A stretch of 64,000 nucleotides of DNA from Delphinus delphis (Eukaryota; Chordata; Mammalia; Artiodactyla; Delphinidae), in the NCBI RefSeq assembly GCF_949987515.2, contig NC_082695.1:88618104-88682103 (forward strand), in the 5' to 3' direction. Both the position numbers and the translations under genes were made by a program. The notes beneath the pieces were generated by a model. That model did not search any database. It was not told the origin of the DNA and saw only the letters and a program-made list of their open reading frames with translations. Of the stretch, positions 1 through 11,590 are shown one piece after another; within the stretch, counting starts at the first letter, position 1; every line of letters begins with the position of its first letter.

Positions 1-3000
1 AAGTCATCACGCCCGGCTGCAGACATCTTCCTCGTTCTCTTTGCAGCGGCTGGTTGCTCACTGTGTGGACCGTGGTAGTTACTCGGTCACTCTCCTCTGC
101 GTGGGCAGTTAGTTGGGGTGTTTCTGATAATTTTCAGAGACACCGCGCCGAACTGGAGAGAGAATTTCTGGTGCATGAGGTCTTCACAGTGAGGCAGTCA
201 CTTCAGACTTGGATTGAAGACTTATTTCTGCAGAGAGTAGGCAGCACCCCCTCTCCTGAGGTGCACTGCTCCTTCCGTGAGGGGTTCGGGGTGCACAGGA
301 GTCCCCTGCTGTCGGGACTCCCTGGAGAAGGTGACAGCACAGCGGTGCCCCACAGCCTCGCAGGGGCTCACACGGAGGTCCAGTTACGTGCATCACACTC
401 TGTTGCAGAAGGTGTGGGAATGATTACTTGTTTAATAAAATTGATTTGAAAAAGGAATTACCAATTAAGAATTGTCCTGACTAAAAAGTAAAAATTCAAT
501 TATCTAGAAACTTTGCTTTGTTCACTTCCTGCTCAGGGAGCTGAGATCTGATGTTTGGAGCCTGTGAGGAGGCCGCCTGCTCTTACTGGGATCACTGGGG
601 GCCTCTGGTCTTTTATGGGATTGCAGTGGAAGCCTTGGGCCTCCTTCTGGGGACCAGCCTGGGGACCCTCACTTAAGGCCCCAGAGAGTCCAGGGGCCCC
701 GGAGCTGGAGTTGGAGGGTTTGGGGGCTGGTCTGGGCCAGCCCTGTGCCCTCAAGCTGCAGCCCCTCCTCTCAGGTGCCAGGGATACTGGTCCACACAGG
801 GACGCCCACCCCCCCCCCCCCGCGATCCCTGTGTGATGGGCAGAGAGCGGTAGCGGGTAGCAGCCGTGACCCACGAGAATTTCAAACCATCATCTTTCCA
901 TTCACTGCAGTTTCAGTAGCTCCGTCCTGTACAAACATCTGCTCTGGGGTCGGTGTCCAGGGCCAGGCTGGACCGCAGGCTCAGCCTCTTAGCTCAGGAA
1001 GCCCCCCGGGGCCCAGCGAGAGCTCAGGCCCCCACCAGCGGGGCAGGGCCAGGGGGCTCGCTAGCTCAGGACAGCGGCTCTCAAACTCCGCGGTCTATTT
1101 TAGACCATTCAAGAGCTTTCATTATGTGGGTTTAGAAATTGATAGGGGTGGGGACAAACCCACTGGGGGCCCCTTGACACACTGAGGGTGCTCAGGATGG
1201 ATTTGGGAAATGCTGCAGAGAGACAGAATGCCAGTGTGAACCCCTCCCTCGGGGCGATGTTTCCTCCAAATCACAGGCTGGAAACCAGGAATCCACGCGT
1301 AAGGGATGGGGCGACTCCCTTCCCCCCGCTGGTGCCGCAGCTCCGAGGCTGGGTGGAAGCCCCTCTCCTCTGGGCTCCAGAAGCAAAAGCACCTATGCAA
1401 ATAGCTATTTCAGAGAAAACAATGGATGTAACAGACATCCGCATACAGATGTGCTAATTAGAATCCTCTCAGCTATACCCTGAAGCAGACTCAGCAGTTA
1501 CCGTTGTCCTGGAACACAAGATGCTCTTCCAGCCCGTAGGCTCACAGGCACAGGGAGACGCACTGAAGCCCATAAGGAGGTTCATGCTGAGGGTCCAGAG
1601 ACCCTAACCCTGCTGAGGGTGAGGCCCGGGCGCCTCTGAAGTGATCGTTCGTCCTGTGAATCACGCAACAGAGCCTGGGGCCTGGGCGCGCACAGAGGCC
1701 TGGGCCACGGGCAGGTGCTGCAGTGCACACACGGGTCAGCTGGGCTCCGGGCGGCTGACAGTGGTGCGCAGGTGGCCTGAGCCCTGGTGACCCCTGGGCT
1801 TCTGCCCCAGCGGCTCCTCCACTCGAGGACAGCTCACTTACCACGTGCAAGGGCATAGCTCACGGTCGTCCAGGAGGGCGTCGGGCCTGTGGGGGCAGCG
1901 GGGCGAGCCGGGGAGCCCCGGGTGGGCCCAGAGAGGGGAGGCTTCCAGAGGGATGCGCTGTTCATCCCCCGAGCGCTCTGTGGGGCCGGGGCAGGTGCGC
2001 ACGGTGGAGACTCTCGCCCAGCAGGCAGGGCCGGAAGCGGCTAGCACTGGGGGCAGGGGTGTCCATCTGTGAATTGCTCTTCTGCTGATTAGAAAGAGCC
2101 CACAGGGGGCTGGAAGAGGGAATAATTGGGGAGGCGAGGCAGGATGAGGGCACAGGACACACACTGGCCTCCAGAAAGAATCCTCTCCCTGCAACAGGGA
2201 AGACGTGGTCAGGGGCCTTGCGTTTGAGCCTGGAGGTGACAGTTCTTACATTTATAGAGCGATACGCCGAGTGTCTGTCTAGGTCGCTGATGGGAGACCG
2301 AGAGGAGATAAGAAAAGAACAAGTTCTGAGAAGCTATTATGTTTCCATCTGTCTTGTCAAAGCCCTGCGCTCAGAGCATGTGCACACCTTGGAGACGCGA
2401 GTGAGAACGTTGATTGGGACGAAGTACAATGACCATCACGATGTCATTAAGTGGGTAATTGGAATGAACATTCCCCCGGGACCGTGGGGCCCCGTGACCA
2501 CGGCAGACTTCAGAGGGTCCTCAGACCCCCAGACCGACCGTGTGCTTTAGGAGGCAGTGAACCGTGTTTCCCGGATTCTGTAAGAAGTCCGTGACCAACC
2601 AACGTCCAGACACGGCGCCCCGAAGGAGGGCCGACCTGTCGTTTCAGGGGTTGGAGAAGCACCGGCAGACGGCCTGGGAGACAGCAGCTCTGGAAGAGGG
2701 CTCCCTGGGATGAGCCCTGACGTGGGGAAACCAGCCAACGGTAAGAGGGTCCTGCGTGTGGCCCAGACACCCCCGGGGAGAATGGGCTCATCGAATTAAA
2801 ACCATCGCCTAAAGAGTCCCAACATGTGGACACCTGAAAACAGCGATTTCCTCAGAGGTTAATGCCCAAGAGGGAGGAGGACAGAGATTTGGGGAAAGAA
2901 CCAGTGGCATGGACTGGCCACTCAGACGCCTGTCCCCACCGGACAGCTCCCCGGAGCCTGAGGCTGTGCTGGGGAGGAAGGAGGGAGACAGACACAGAGA

Positions 3001-4807
3001 GAGAAAGACAGAGACAGAGAAAGACAGAGACAGAGACAAAGACAAAGAGAGATGGCCACGAGGAGCTCTGAGTAGAGCAGAGTGGAGTGGTGGCAAAATG
3101 AAGAACTCGGGGCCCCCAGAGAGACTGTGTCCACTGTCCCCTCCCATCCTTGTCCCCTGGGTGCCCCAGGCTCCAGCCGACCTCATTCTCCTCAGGGCTG
3201 CCTCACCCCAGGACACGGAGACCACAGAGGAAACATCATTTCCTCCCAGGACCCGGACTGAAAGTTGGGCTGGTGGTCGAGGGTGCTAACCCCCCGGTGG
3301 AACTGTGTCTACCTGCCGCCAGGTGTCCCCCACCTGCCCAGGTCTCTCTTTTCTTCAGGCTTTGCTGCTACTGCCCCCCTCCATCTTCCCGCTCTCTTTT
3401 GCTTTTTTCCAAGAGGCTAGGCTTTCCATCTTTTCCACTCTTGTCTGGTACTTATGGACCTTGAGTCTGGAAGAGGCCTAGGGATCATCTCATCCAATCC
3501 CTTGATTCACCGACCGGACCCTGAGACCCTGAGAGATTTTAAGTAACTTTTGAGTAACTGGCCCCGGCACCTGGCTTCTGGCTCCGTCCCGGGTTTTCCC
3601 GCCTACATGCGGGAATCTCGCTGTGTGCAGCACCTGGCAGGCTTACGAGGCGTTCACACATTTACGTGTGTTGTTTTCAAAGAAACACAGTCTTGGCTTT
3701 GTCCCCGCATTGCAGCACACGCCGGCCCTGCGAGAGCTGGGCCGCTTCCGCCTCACCTGCTCGCCTGCCAGCTGGCGCCTCCCCGTCGGTGTGGCAGGCA
3801 GAGGCCCGACTTCCCTTAAAAACTGGCCGGGAAGGATGTTATGTAACTTTTCTCAGTGTTTCTCAAGCTTATAATGAATGGAGGCTCTCTCGCCACGTAA
3901 CCTAAATCTCTCCTGCTGCCTTGGATGTGACTGTAGTCCTTGGGAATTTCCGTTGTGATTCTAATTGCTTTTCTTTCGACACCTACGGTGTGAGTGATGT
4001 TTGCAAAGTGAGAAATTAGTAAGGACGAGTTTATAGAACAAAACCCAAATCTGTGGCCACAGTATCTTAAAAGAAACAAACTTTTGCAGAACTCCCCGCG
4101 GATGGGCAGGAGCCATTGGGAGCAGGTCAAAGTGTGCTGAAAAGTGAATGAACGATGGACAAGTCAATATGTGTAAAAGAGTCATTTGGCCCACGTGGTC
4201 AAGACCAGTGTGGTCGGTTCTGAGTGATGGTTCTGACTGAAACAGCACAAAGGCAGATCCACACAAGCAAAGCTGAGTCCTTGACCAGGGCCTCTGTGTC
4301 GGAGGGTGTGCGGGCTCTGTCCTAGCGCAGCTGGCAGGCGCCAGGAAGGGAAAGGAAGGTGGGGTGACCCACAGCCGACGTAAGCTGCCAGCCCAGAAAC
4401 GCCACCAGCAGCAGGAGCAGGGACCCGGCGTCGGGCGTCGGTGGAGGGGGGAGGGGGACCTTGCAGGGCCGAGAGGCAGCGGGCTTGGCTACATAGCAGG
4501 GTTTGTATCTTTAAAAACCTTCATGCTAAGACATAAGATGTAAGACAGCCACGTCAGGGAGGGCAGCCCGCTTCACTCTACAGATTAGATGTTAATCTCA
4601 TCCAAAAACGCCTCGGCGGAAACACCCAGAAAAGTGTTAGACCAAATATCTGGGCACCCGTGGCCCAGCCCAGCTGACACAGCATAACCATTATTAATGT
4701 TTCCTTCAATAAAAATGGAGGCGTGTGTTGCTCTGCCTCCTGCTTTGTGAGGAGAAAAGTAATGTCATTAGAATCACGTTTAGTTGGTTTTGGCAGGGGG
4801 CTGCTTT
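1..4807. other. Noncoding upstream DNA, no gene seen
   Basis: No frame here has recognisable protein content. The stretch holds a purine-rich simple repeat (2985-3050), a possible ancient MIR-like piece near 3470-3550 and otherwise unique sequence. Confidence 0.6.
2985..3050 (+). repeat. Purine-rich (GA/CAGA) simple repeat
   Basis: Runs such as gacagacacagagagagaaag repeat irregularly on the plus strand. The unit is a mixture of GA and CAGA; the tract is degenerate. Confidence 0.85.
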
Positions 4808-4820
4808 TTCCTAGCTCCTT

Positions 4821-5136
4821 TTTAAAATTTATTTATTTTATTTTATTTTTGGCTGCGTTGGGTCTTCATTGCTGCACGCGGGCTTTCTCTGGTTACCGTG
4901 AGTGGGGGCTACTGTTCGTTGTGGCGCGCGGGCTTCTCACTGCAGTGGCTTCTCTTGTTGCAGAGCACGGGCTCTAGGCGCGCAGGCTTCAGTAGTTGTG
5001 GCTAGCGGGCTCAGTAGTTGTGGCGCACGGGCTTAGTTGCTCCGCGGCATGTGGGATCTTCCCCGACCAGGTCTCGAACTCGTGTCCGCTGCATTGGCAG
5101 GCGGATTCTCAACCACTGCGCCACCAGGGAAGCCCC
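4821..5136 (-). mobile_element. CHR-family SINE, long form, minus strand
   Basis: The 3' tail is seen as an A/T tract (tttatttattttattttatt) at 4828-4849, and the tRNA-like head ends ccaccagggaagcccc at 5136. The body has the typical 'ggcgcacgggcttagttgctccgcg' segment in two parts. The flanks carry TTCCTAGCTC at 4808-4817 and 5138-5147, a target-site duplication. Confidence 0.9.
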
Positions 5137-5224
5137 TTTCCTAGCTCTTTCTAAGTGAAAAATTTCAAGCATAAAAAGAAGTTGAAAGAGTAGTACAGTG
5201 AAAACCTAGCCATCTGTGTGGAAG

Positions 5225-5225
<1 letters not shown>

Positions 5226-5298
<73 letters not shown>

Positions 5299-5335
5299 GT
5301 GTGTATATATATGTGTGTGTGTCCATATATATATG
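5226..5335. repeat. (TA)n/(TG)n microsatellite
   Basis: Nearly pure TA runs at 5226-5253 and 5261-5293 are separated by tgtgtgta and followed by mixed TG/TA to about 5335. Confidence 0.95.
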
Positions 5336-6924
5336 AAATGTATGAACCATTTGGAAGTAGTTTACAGAAACCAAGACAATTATCCCTGAATAGTTAAGCA
5401 TGCATCTACTAAAAATAAGGTCATTCTCTTCTGTAACCAAATTCCACTGTAACACCTAAGAAAGTTAACAACAATGAATATATCAGGTCCAAATTCAGAT
5501 TTCCCCAGTTGTCCCAAAACTGTGTTTTGTAGGTTTTTTGGATAAAATCTAATCAAGGTTTATGTACTTCATTTGGTTATGTCTCTTGATCTCCTTTACC
5601 CCACATTCTAGAACATCCCTCCCACCTTTTATTTTCCCTGGTCATTGACTCTGAAGACCCCAGTTGTCTCTCCCTCTTCCCGTATCCTCCGGATGCAGGG
5701 ACTTGGGTCTGGACACCTGTTGGAGCTCGTCCTTGCCCAGGGCAGAGCTGGACGGCTGCTGGAGACTCTGACCGCTGCACCTTCACCACAGCCCAGACCC
5801 TTGGCACCAAGTTCGGCTACGGGATTAGGGGTGGACATGGTTCGCACCCGTCGTGAAGCCCGCCCCCCTCTCGATGACGTGGTAGCCAGCACCGTGCGGA
5901 TGTCTTGTTTTCCGACGGTGAGTTGATTTTTCTCTTTCTTCCTCTCTTTGTCACTGTGTATACTGTATGTACCATAGACTTGAGGGCTTTACTTACTCGT
6001 GTGTTAAGTCCAGTCACTATGTATTTAGACTTTCAAAGTCTGCCTGAAGGAGCCCTTCTGTGCCACCCTCGACCTTTGACTCATGCCCTTTGACACTGGA
6101 GCTCTGCCTTGCTTTCTGGCACACGGTGTCTGATCTCACGTTGGGCCTGGCCTGCTCCCATCAGAAATGAGCCGCTTCTGGTGAGAAACGGTTCTTCAGT
6201 GGGAAGACGTGGTCCCAGGTGGTGAAGTGCGATTGCAGTAGAAAGAGAAAGCGTTTAGCTGTACGAGCCTACAAACTATGCTGGGCGTGTTCATGTCCAC
6301 GCTCTGAGCAGATCGGATATGTCTTTCCTATTTATTCAGTAGAACTATCTGAGCTTAATAAACACTTAGAGGTAAATTAACCCAGTCTAGGCTTATGATT
6401 TCAAATCCCCAAAAGGCAGAGGTTGAACAGAGGGGTTTGAGAGAACTGGCGCATTTCCACCACCGGGTACCGGTACAAGGTGGGTGGCGGGTGTCACAGC
6501 TGTTGGAACCAAGGCCAGATGTTCCCTCAGAATTGGGTGGAATGTGGGTGAAGATTGCTATTAAAATTCCGAGTCATGCTGGGAGACTAGAGCCGCTTTC
6601 AGTGACTGCTATTCTAAGAATAATTTTAGAAAAACTATTTGTTTAGAAATCAGAGTCAATGGGCACCTGAAACATCTGTTTACAAATTTATATTTACACA
6701 CAGCTTCCAAAGAATGTGTAAGATACGGAGCAGCTAGAACATGAAGACACGCTAGATGCTCCAAGCATATCATTTAAGTAAACTGTAAAATTTTTAGAGG
6801 AGAAATTACATTGGTTTTATTTTATTGTAACTTGTTTCCAGAGCCGGCAGAATTTCTTGTAAATGACTCTATCATAAGTCACAAGATTAGCGAACATTTT
6901 ATAGCTTGCTTTCAAAATCTTTGG
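5336..6924. other. Noncoding, no feature recognised
   Basis: Moderately AT-rich unique sequence. No coding frame, SINE or clear L1 was recognised. Confidence 0.5.
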
Positions 6925-7170
6925 GGACTTCCACTTCCGGGAAGATGGTGTAGACGTATTTTCCTGCTGAGCACCTAAGTCCCACACCTTATACAAGAAT
7001 TAAGTCAGACTTCAATGTAAGTCAAATTAAGTCCGACTTAAATGTAAAATGCAAAACTATTAACTTTAGAAAAATAACAGTAGAAAATCTTTGGGATGTT
7101 GGATCATACACATCATTCTTGATACCAAAAGCACAGTGAGGAAAAAAGAAATGTAAATTAGACTTTATCA
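6925..7170 (+). mobile_element. L1 remnant, plus strand (first part)
   Basis: The start (gggaagatggtgtagac) resembles an L1 5' end. From about 7060 the sequence matches an L1 ORF2 part (accaaaagcacagtgagg ... gactttatcaaaag). The two parts are separated by a deletion. The copy is then interrupted by a SINE and resumes at 7419. Confidence 0.65.
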
Positions 7171-7186
7171 AAAGTAAAAACTTTTG

Positions 7187-7377
7187 GGGCTTCCCTGGTG
7201 GCGCAGTGGTTGGGAGTCCACCTGCCGATGCAGGGGACACGGGTTCGTGCCCCGGTCCGGGAAGATCCCACGTGCCGCAGAGCGGATGGGCCCGTGAGCC
7301 ATGGCCGCTGAGCCTGCGTGTCCGGAGCCTGTGCTCCGCAACGGAGAGGCCACAGCAGTGAGAGGCCCACGTACCGC

Positions 7378-7402
<25 letters not shown>
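7187..7402 (+). mobile_element. CHR-family SINE, short form, plus strand, very intact
   Basis: It starts gggcttccctggtggcgcag, carries the tRNA-like A box and B box (ggttcgtgcccc) and ends in a pure A run of over 25 bases. The 16-base target-site duplication AAAGTAAAAACTTTTG is perfect at 7171-7186 and 7403-7418. The long unbroken tail suggests a recent insertion. Confidence 0.95.
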
Positions 7403-7410
<8 letters not shown>

Positions 7411-7418
7411 AACTTTTG

Positions 7419-7900
7419 CTCCACTGGCTATTTAACCCAGAGAGGGGAAAAAACCTTTATGGAAATGTTTATAGCAGCTTTGCTCGTACAGCCAAATCGT
7501 AGAAGGAACCCAGCTGTCCTTCACCTCGTGGGCGGTTCAAGAGCTGTGAGCATCCACACCATGAGAGCTCGTGGCGTGAACTGTTGATACAGCAACAACC
7601 CAGTGAGTCTTCAGAGAATTACGCTGAGTGAAAGAGCCAATCCTCAAAGGTTACATAACAGCGCAGGTCCTTCTATACACCATTCTCGGGATGACGGGAG
7701 TACAGGGACAGAGAACAGACCAGTGGTGGCCGGGTTAGGTTTGGGGGTGGGGCTGGGAGGGCTGGAGGTGGGTTGCGGGGGCCGTGGTGGTGACGGATGC
7801 TGTGTCTGGACTGTGTCAGTGTCTGCACCCTGCGGTTCTGCGAGATGCTACCACTGGACAAATTGGGTAAAAGGATCTCTTCAAGCTCAAAATTGAAAGT
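7419..7900 (+). mobile_element. L1 remnant, plus strand (second part)
   Basis: Continues the L1 after the SINE: 'tttatggaaatgtttatagc' and 'ttacgctgagtgaaagagcc' are typical of the ORF2 end and L1 3' UTR. The copy has many substitutions and no open frame of note. Confidence 0.7.
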
Positions 7901-8955
7901 GTAATTTAAGAAAAATCTTCAGGGCCATTATATGCAGCTCTGCTGTGTATATACCTCATGCTTTGTGAATAAGAGTTATCAGTTACCAAATGCCAACGTG
8001 TCTTACAGATTTGGAGATTATATGTGGTTCTCATAAATCATAACTGAGAAATAACCACCAGCCTTTCCGTCAGCAACATGGCTAAGAATTAGATCGATCT
8101 AATCAGCAAGTCTTGAGTTCTGTTCATATATACACTTTAGAAGCCTTTTGTAATTTGTGTAACTTTGACATATAGAATATAAATGCATTTCGAAACAAAA
8201 TAGTTGAACACACTGGAGTTTAACAACTGGAAGGAAATGATAGGAATGATCCTAATAGTACGTATCTTTAAGGCTGAAACTTCCTAAGAATCATGTTTCA
8301 TTTAAAATTAGTTCTTTGCCTTTGGATCTTTGTTTTTAACCCATAGATGATTTTTATCTTAATTCATATGATGTTTGTCTTGGTAGGACAATAAGAATTG
8401 AAAAACAAAAAAGGCAGTGGCTCACGAAATATTAACCTCTGCTCTCTTTATCGTCAGGAGGTTAGATGCATTTTTATTTTAAACTAGCTCAGCCGCAGTC
8501 ATCTGCTAGTTGGAGAAAAGCATTTCTTATTTAGATCACTTTTTCCATCCTGTCACATGGCCTGTTTTATGTGTTCATTCTGGTGAACCTGTGTCAGCTC
8601 AGAGGTTAAGCATTTCAGCTGTAAAGCAAAGCAGGTACCTGGAAGGAGAGACCAGCCGAGAGGCTGGAATGGTCCTTGTGGAAGGGCCGGGTCACGGCCC
8701 CCTTTTCCCGCAAACCACCGGGCGGCTGAGGGTGAGAAGAGGTGAGGGAGGAGGTGGCGTGTGAACTGAACTTGTAAAGATTCCGAACCAGAACTGAGGC
8801 AGGGAACAGTCTATCAGAGCCTTTAATCACTGGATTAACTATCTGGCAACATTTACGGTGTGAAATAATGTTTTAGATCCTAAAGCCACTGGCTTTTCAG
8901 CTGAGATCAAACACCCACCTTTTGGACGCATCTGGGGGCCTCCTGTGCCCTCGGG
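7901..8955. other. Noncoding, no feature recognised
   Basis: AT-rich single-copy-looking DNA. I see no coding frame or clear repeat. Confidence 0.5.
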
Positions 8956-9125
8956 GCGCCTGGTTCCCCCACCCTCCCCCCCGTGCCTCACCCTACCCCA
9001 GTCCCCACCCCCCAGCCCCCAGCCCACCCCATGCCCCACCCCCTACACCAAACCACCCACCACCCCCACACCCCACCCCCTACCCCACCCCACCCCCCAC
9101 CCCCCACCCCCACGCCCTAACCCCG
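8956..9125 (+). repeat. C-rich CCCCACCC simple repeat
   Basis: Dense C runs broken by A or T (caccccctaccccaccccac and similar) over about 170 bases. The minus strand is G-rich with many GGGG runs. Confidence 0.9.
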
Positions 9126-10195
9126 AGTCTGCACTGAGGCCCGGCCGGGGACCGGGGGCTCAGGGGCTTCATGTCACCATGGCAAGAGCTGCCCCGGGGA
9201 GCACGAAGCCTCAAGCATCTGTGGCCTGTCCGGCAAAGAGACAGGTGCTGACAGCTGGGAGTCCACCAGCGTGTGCACAGGCCGGGGACATGGGGGCCAC
9301 AGGGGGGTGCGGGGTGCCCAACAGCATGGATCCCTCGTCCCAGGTACAGCCAGGGATCTCATTTTAAAGGTCACCTTCTCCAAGTAAGAAGCTGTCTGTT
9401 TCGTACAAGGAAAGAAATCTCTCCTAGAGAATACTCTGCTGAAGAGGTTTTAGTCTGCTCCAGTTCATGTTTTTAAGCCTAAATTGGTAAATTCAGCTAC
9501 AGAATAAATATTTCCTCCACTGTGGGTTGACCTGGTATTTGAGAACCTCTTCCTAATCATGTGTGTTTTTCCCCCTTTTCATTTTCATTCACACACGCCC
9601 CTCTGCCGCGCTCCCTTGCAGGCCCCCCAGGAGATGCATCCCTAACCGGCCCCCCTCCTGCCCGCAGCTCCAAGGGCCCAGGGACGGAATGCGGGGGTGC
9701 CAGCCGGGGCAGGACCCGACGGGCGCACAGCACGATGGGCAGACGCTCCCTCTCCTCTGGCCACGGCTGCCTTGGAGGCAGTGGACCAGGCCCCTGGCCC
9801 TTTCTGCGGTGACCGCTGAGTGTGTCCAGCCCCAGTTACAGTGTCACGGGGCTTTGAGCTGAGGGAGAGGCTGTGCCAGACACGGGGGCGTCTTTCCCCA
9901 GAGCAGCTACGAAGCCAAGTCCCACAGCACACATTCCTTTTGAGGATAAAGCCCCCAGGTCGCCCTGTGAAGCGCCAGGTGTGGAACCTCCTCGTCCTAT
10001 TGCGCACTGAGCCTTTGCAGCTGGATGTCTTCCATCTTCACCACATTTTCGTCACTTGGTTTATTTTCACCTCTTCTCCTGGGATTCCTGTAAACAGAAT
10101 TGATCATTTTCCTTTCTCCTTTGCTTGCTTTATGTGTCCTTGTCTGTGATGTCTGTCTTGCACTGACCCCTTTTGGAGGGTTCCTGGGAGAGAAT

Positions 10196-10390
10196 GCCTC
10201 CACCTGACCCAGCCTGACCTCAAGCTGACCCAACCTGACCTCAAGCTGACCTAACCCGACCTCAACCTGACCTCAACCTGACCTCAAGCTGACCTAACCT
10301 GACCTAACCTGATCTCAGCCTGACCCAACTTGACCTCAGCCTGACCTCACCCTAACCCCAACCTGATCTCACCCTGACCCTAACCTGACA
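10196..10390 (+). repeat. 11-bp minisatellite, TGACCTCAACC type
   Basis: The tandem unit is close to CTGACCTCAAC with variants (ctgacctaac, ctgacccaac). The period is 10-11 bases. The hexamer TGACCT occurs nine times, starting at 10215, 10236, 10247, 10268, 10279, 10290, 10300, 10331 and 10342. Confidence 0.9.
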
Positions 10391-11278
10391 GACTCTACTT
10401 TCAGTCTCATCTGTTCACCTCTGGAAACTGTCTTTCTTATTCAGATCCTCCTGGACTTTGTGATAATGTCTTTCTTCCTCTGGGGTTTTAATTCCTTCTT
10501 TGATGTCTGTGAAGATTTTTGATAATCCTGTCACCTCAAGTTCCCAGGAGCCTGATCCTCTTATTCCTGTGTCTGCTGGGGTTTGCTCAGGTGGGACTCT
10601 GCCCTGTGTATTTTATAATTTCGGTTTGTAAATTCATCTCGGTTGAGGCTTCATCAGCAGGAAGCTATGAGGCTTGAGTGGCGAGCCGTCCCTCTGGACC
10701 AGGGGTGCTGATGGCATTGGGCTGGGTCTGCCCTTGTTCTGGGGTGTCCTGCACGTGCGCTGTAGGGCTTCGTGGCACCCCTGGCTCCTTCCCACCAATG
10801 CCAGTCACACCCAATCACGACAACCAAAAATGTCCCGGGCCTTCCCAGGTGTCCCGGGGGCAGAGTCACCCCAGTTGATTATGTGTGTCTCCAGGATATT
10901 GCCAACCTGGGACCACCTTTCACGGGGGATAATTTCCTAGCTTTGAGTTTCAGAGACGAAAGTTTCAACCTCAAATCCATTGTGCAGGTGGGCTTTTTGA
11001 CACATATTCTTGTAGAGCCAGGCAGAGAAATCTTGTAATCCTCCTATCCCATAGGCAGATTTTTTTCTAGTTTACCCTTTCACTAGGGTGTAGGGACAAA
11101 CATCAGTGCTTCCTGTAGGATTAGTTCAAACCCTCCACCTCCTGTCATGATGGTTTACCAGTTTACTATCTATCAGAAATGAACACGTCCGAGAGACCCC
11201 ACATCCTTGGCAATAAAGTGTGTCATCAAACCTTCCCACCTTACAATGTAGTAATCTGAGATGCTTATTTTTGCTATT
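10391..11278. other. Noncoding, no feature recognised
   Basis: No recognisable coding frame or repeat between the minisatellite and the next SINE. Confidence 0.45.
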
Positions 11279-11293
11279 AGAAATGAACTGGAG

Positions 11294-11575
11294 GGACTTC
11301 CCTGGTGGTCCAGGAGTCAAGAATCCACCTTCCAATGCAGGGGACGCGGGTTCGATCCCTGGTCGGGGAACTAAGATCCCACATGCCGTGGAGCAACTAA
11401 GCCCACGCGCCACAACTACTGAGCCTGCGCTCCTCAACTAGAGAGAGAGAGAAAACCCATGAGCCACAACTAGAGAGCCCGTGCGCCACAACAAAGCCCT
11501 CTTGCCACAACAAAAGATCCTGTGTGCCGCAACTAACCCCCGAGGCATCCAAATAAATTAATAAATTAAAAAAAA
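11294..11575 (+). mobile_element. CHR-family SINE, long form, plus strand
   Basis: Starts ggacttccctggtggtccag, includes ggttcgatccctggtcgg (B box) and ends in a (TAAA)-like tail. The perfect duplication AGAAATGAACTGGAG flanks it at 11279-11293 and 11576-11590. Confidence 0.94.
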
Positions 11576-11590
11576 AGAAATGAACTGGAG

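Noticed and set aside
54..449. 131-codon frame at the left edge as a possible exon
   Set aside because: No recognisable domain and no homology that I can recall; a similar number of such frames is expected by chance.
7187..7402. tRNA-like gene from A and B boxes (also in the other CHR SINEs)
   Set aside because: These promoter boxes belong to SINEs derived from a tRNA. The sequence does not fold as a full tRNA and has the SINE body and tail.
10196..10390. CRISPR-like array
   Set aside because: The units are contiguous 10-11 base repeats without spacers, in a mammalian genome; it is a minisatellite.
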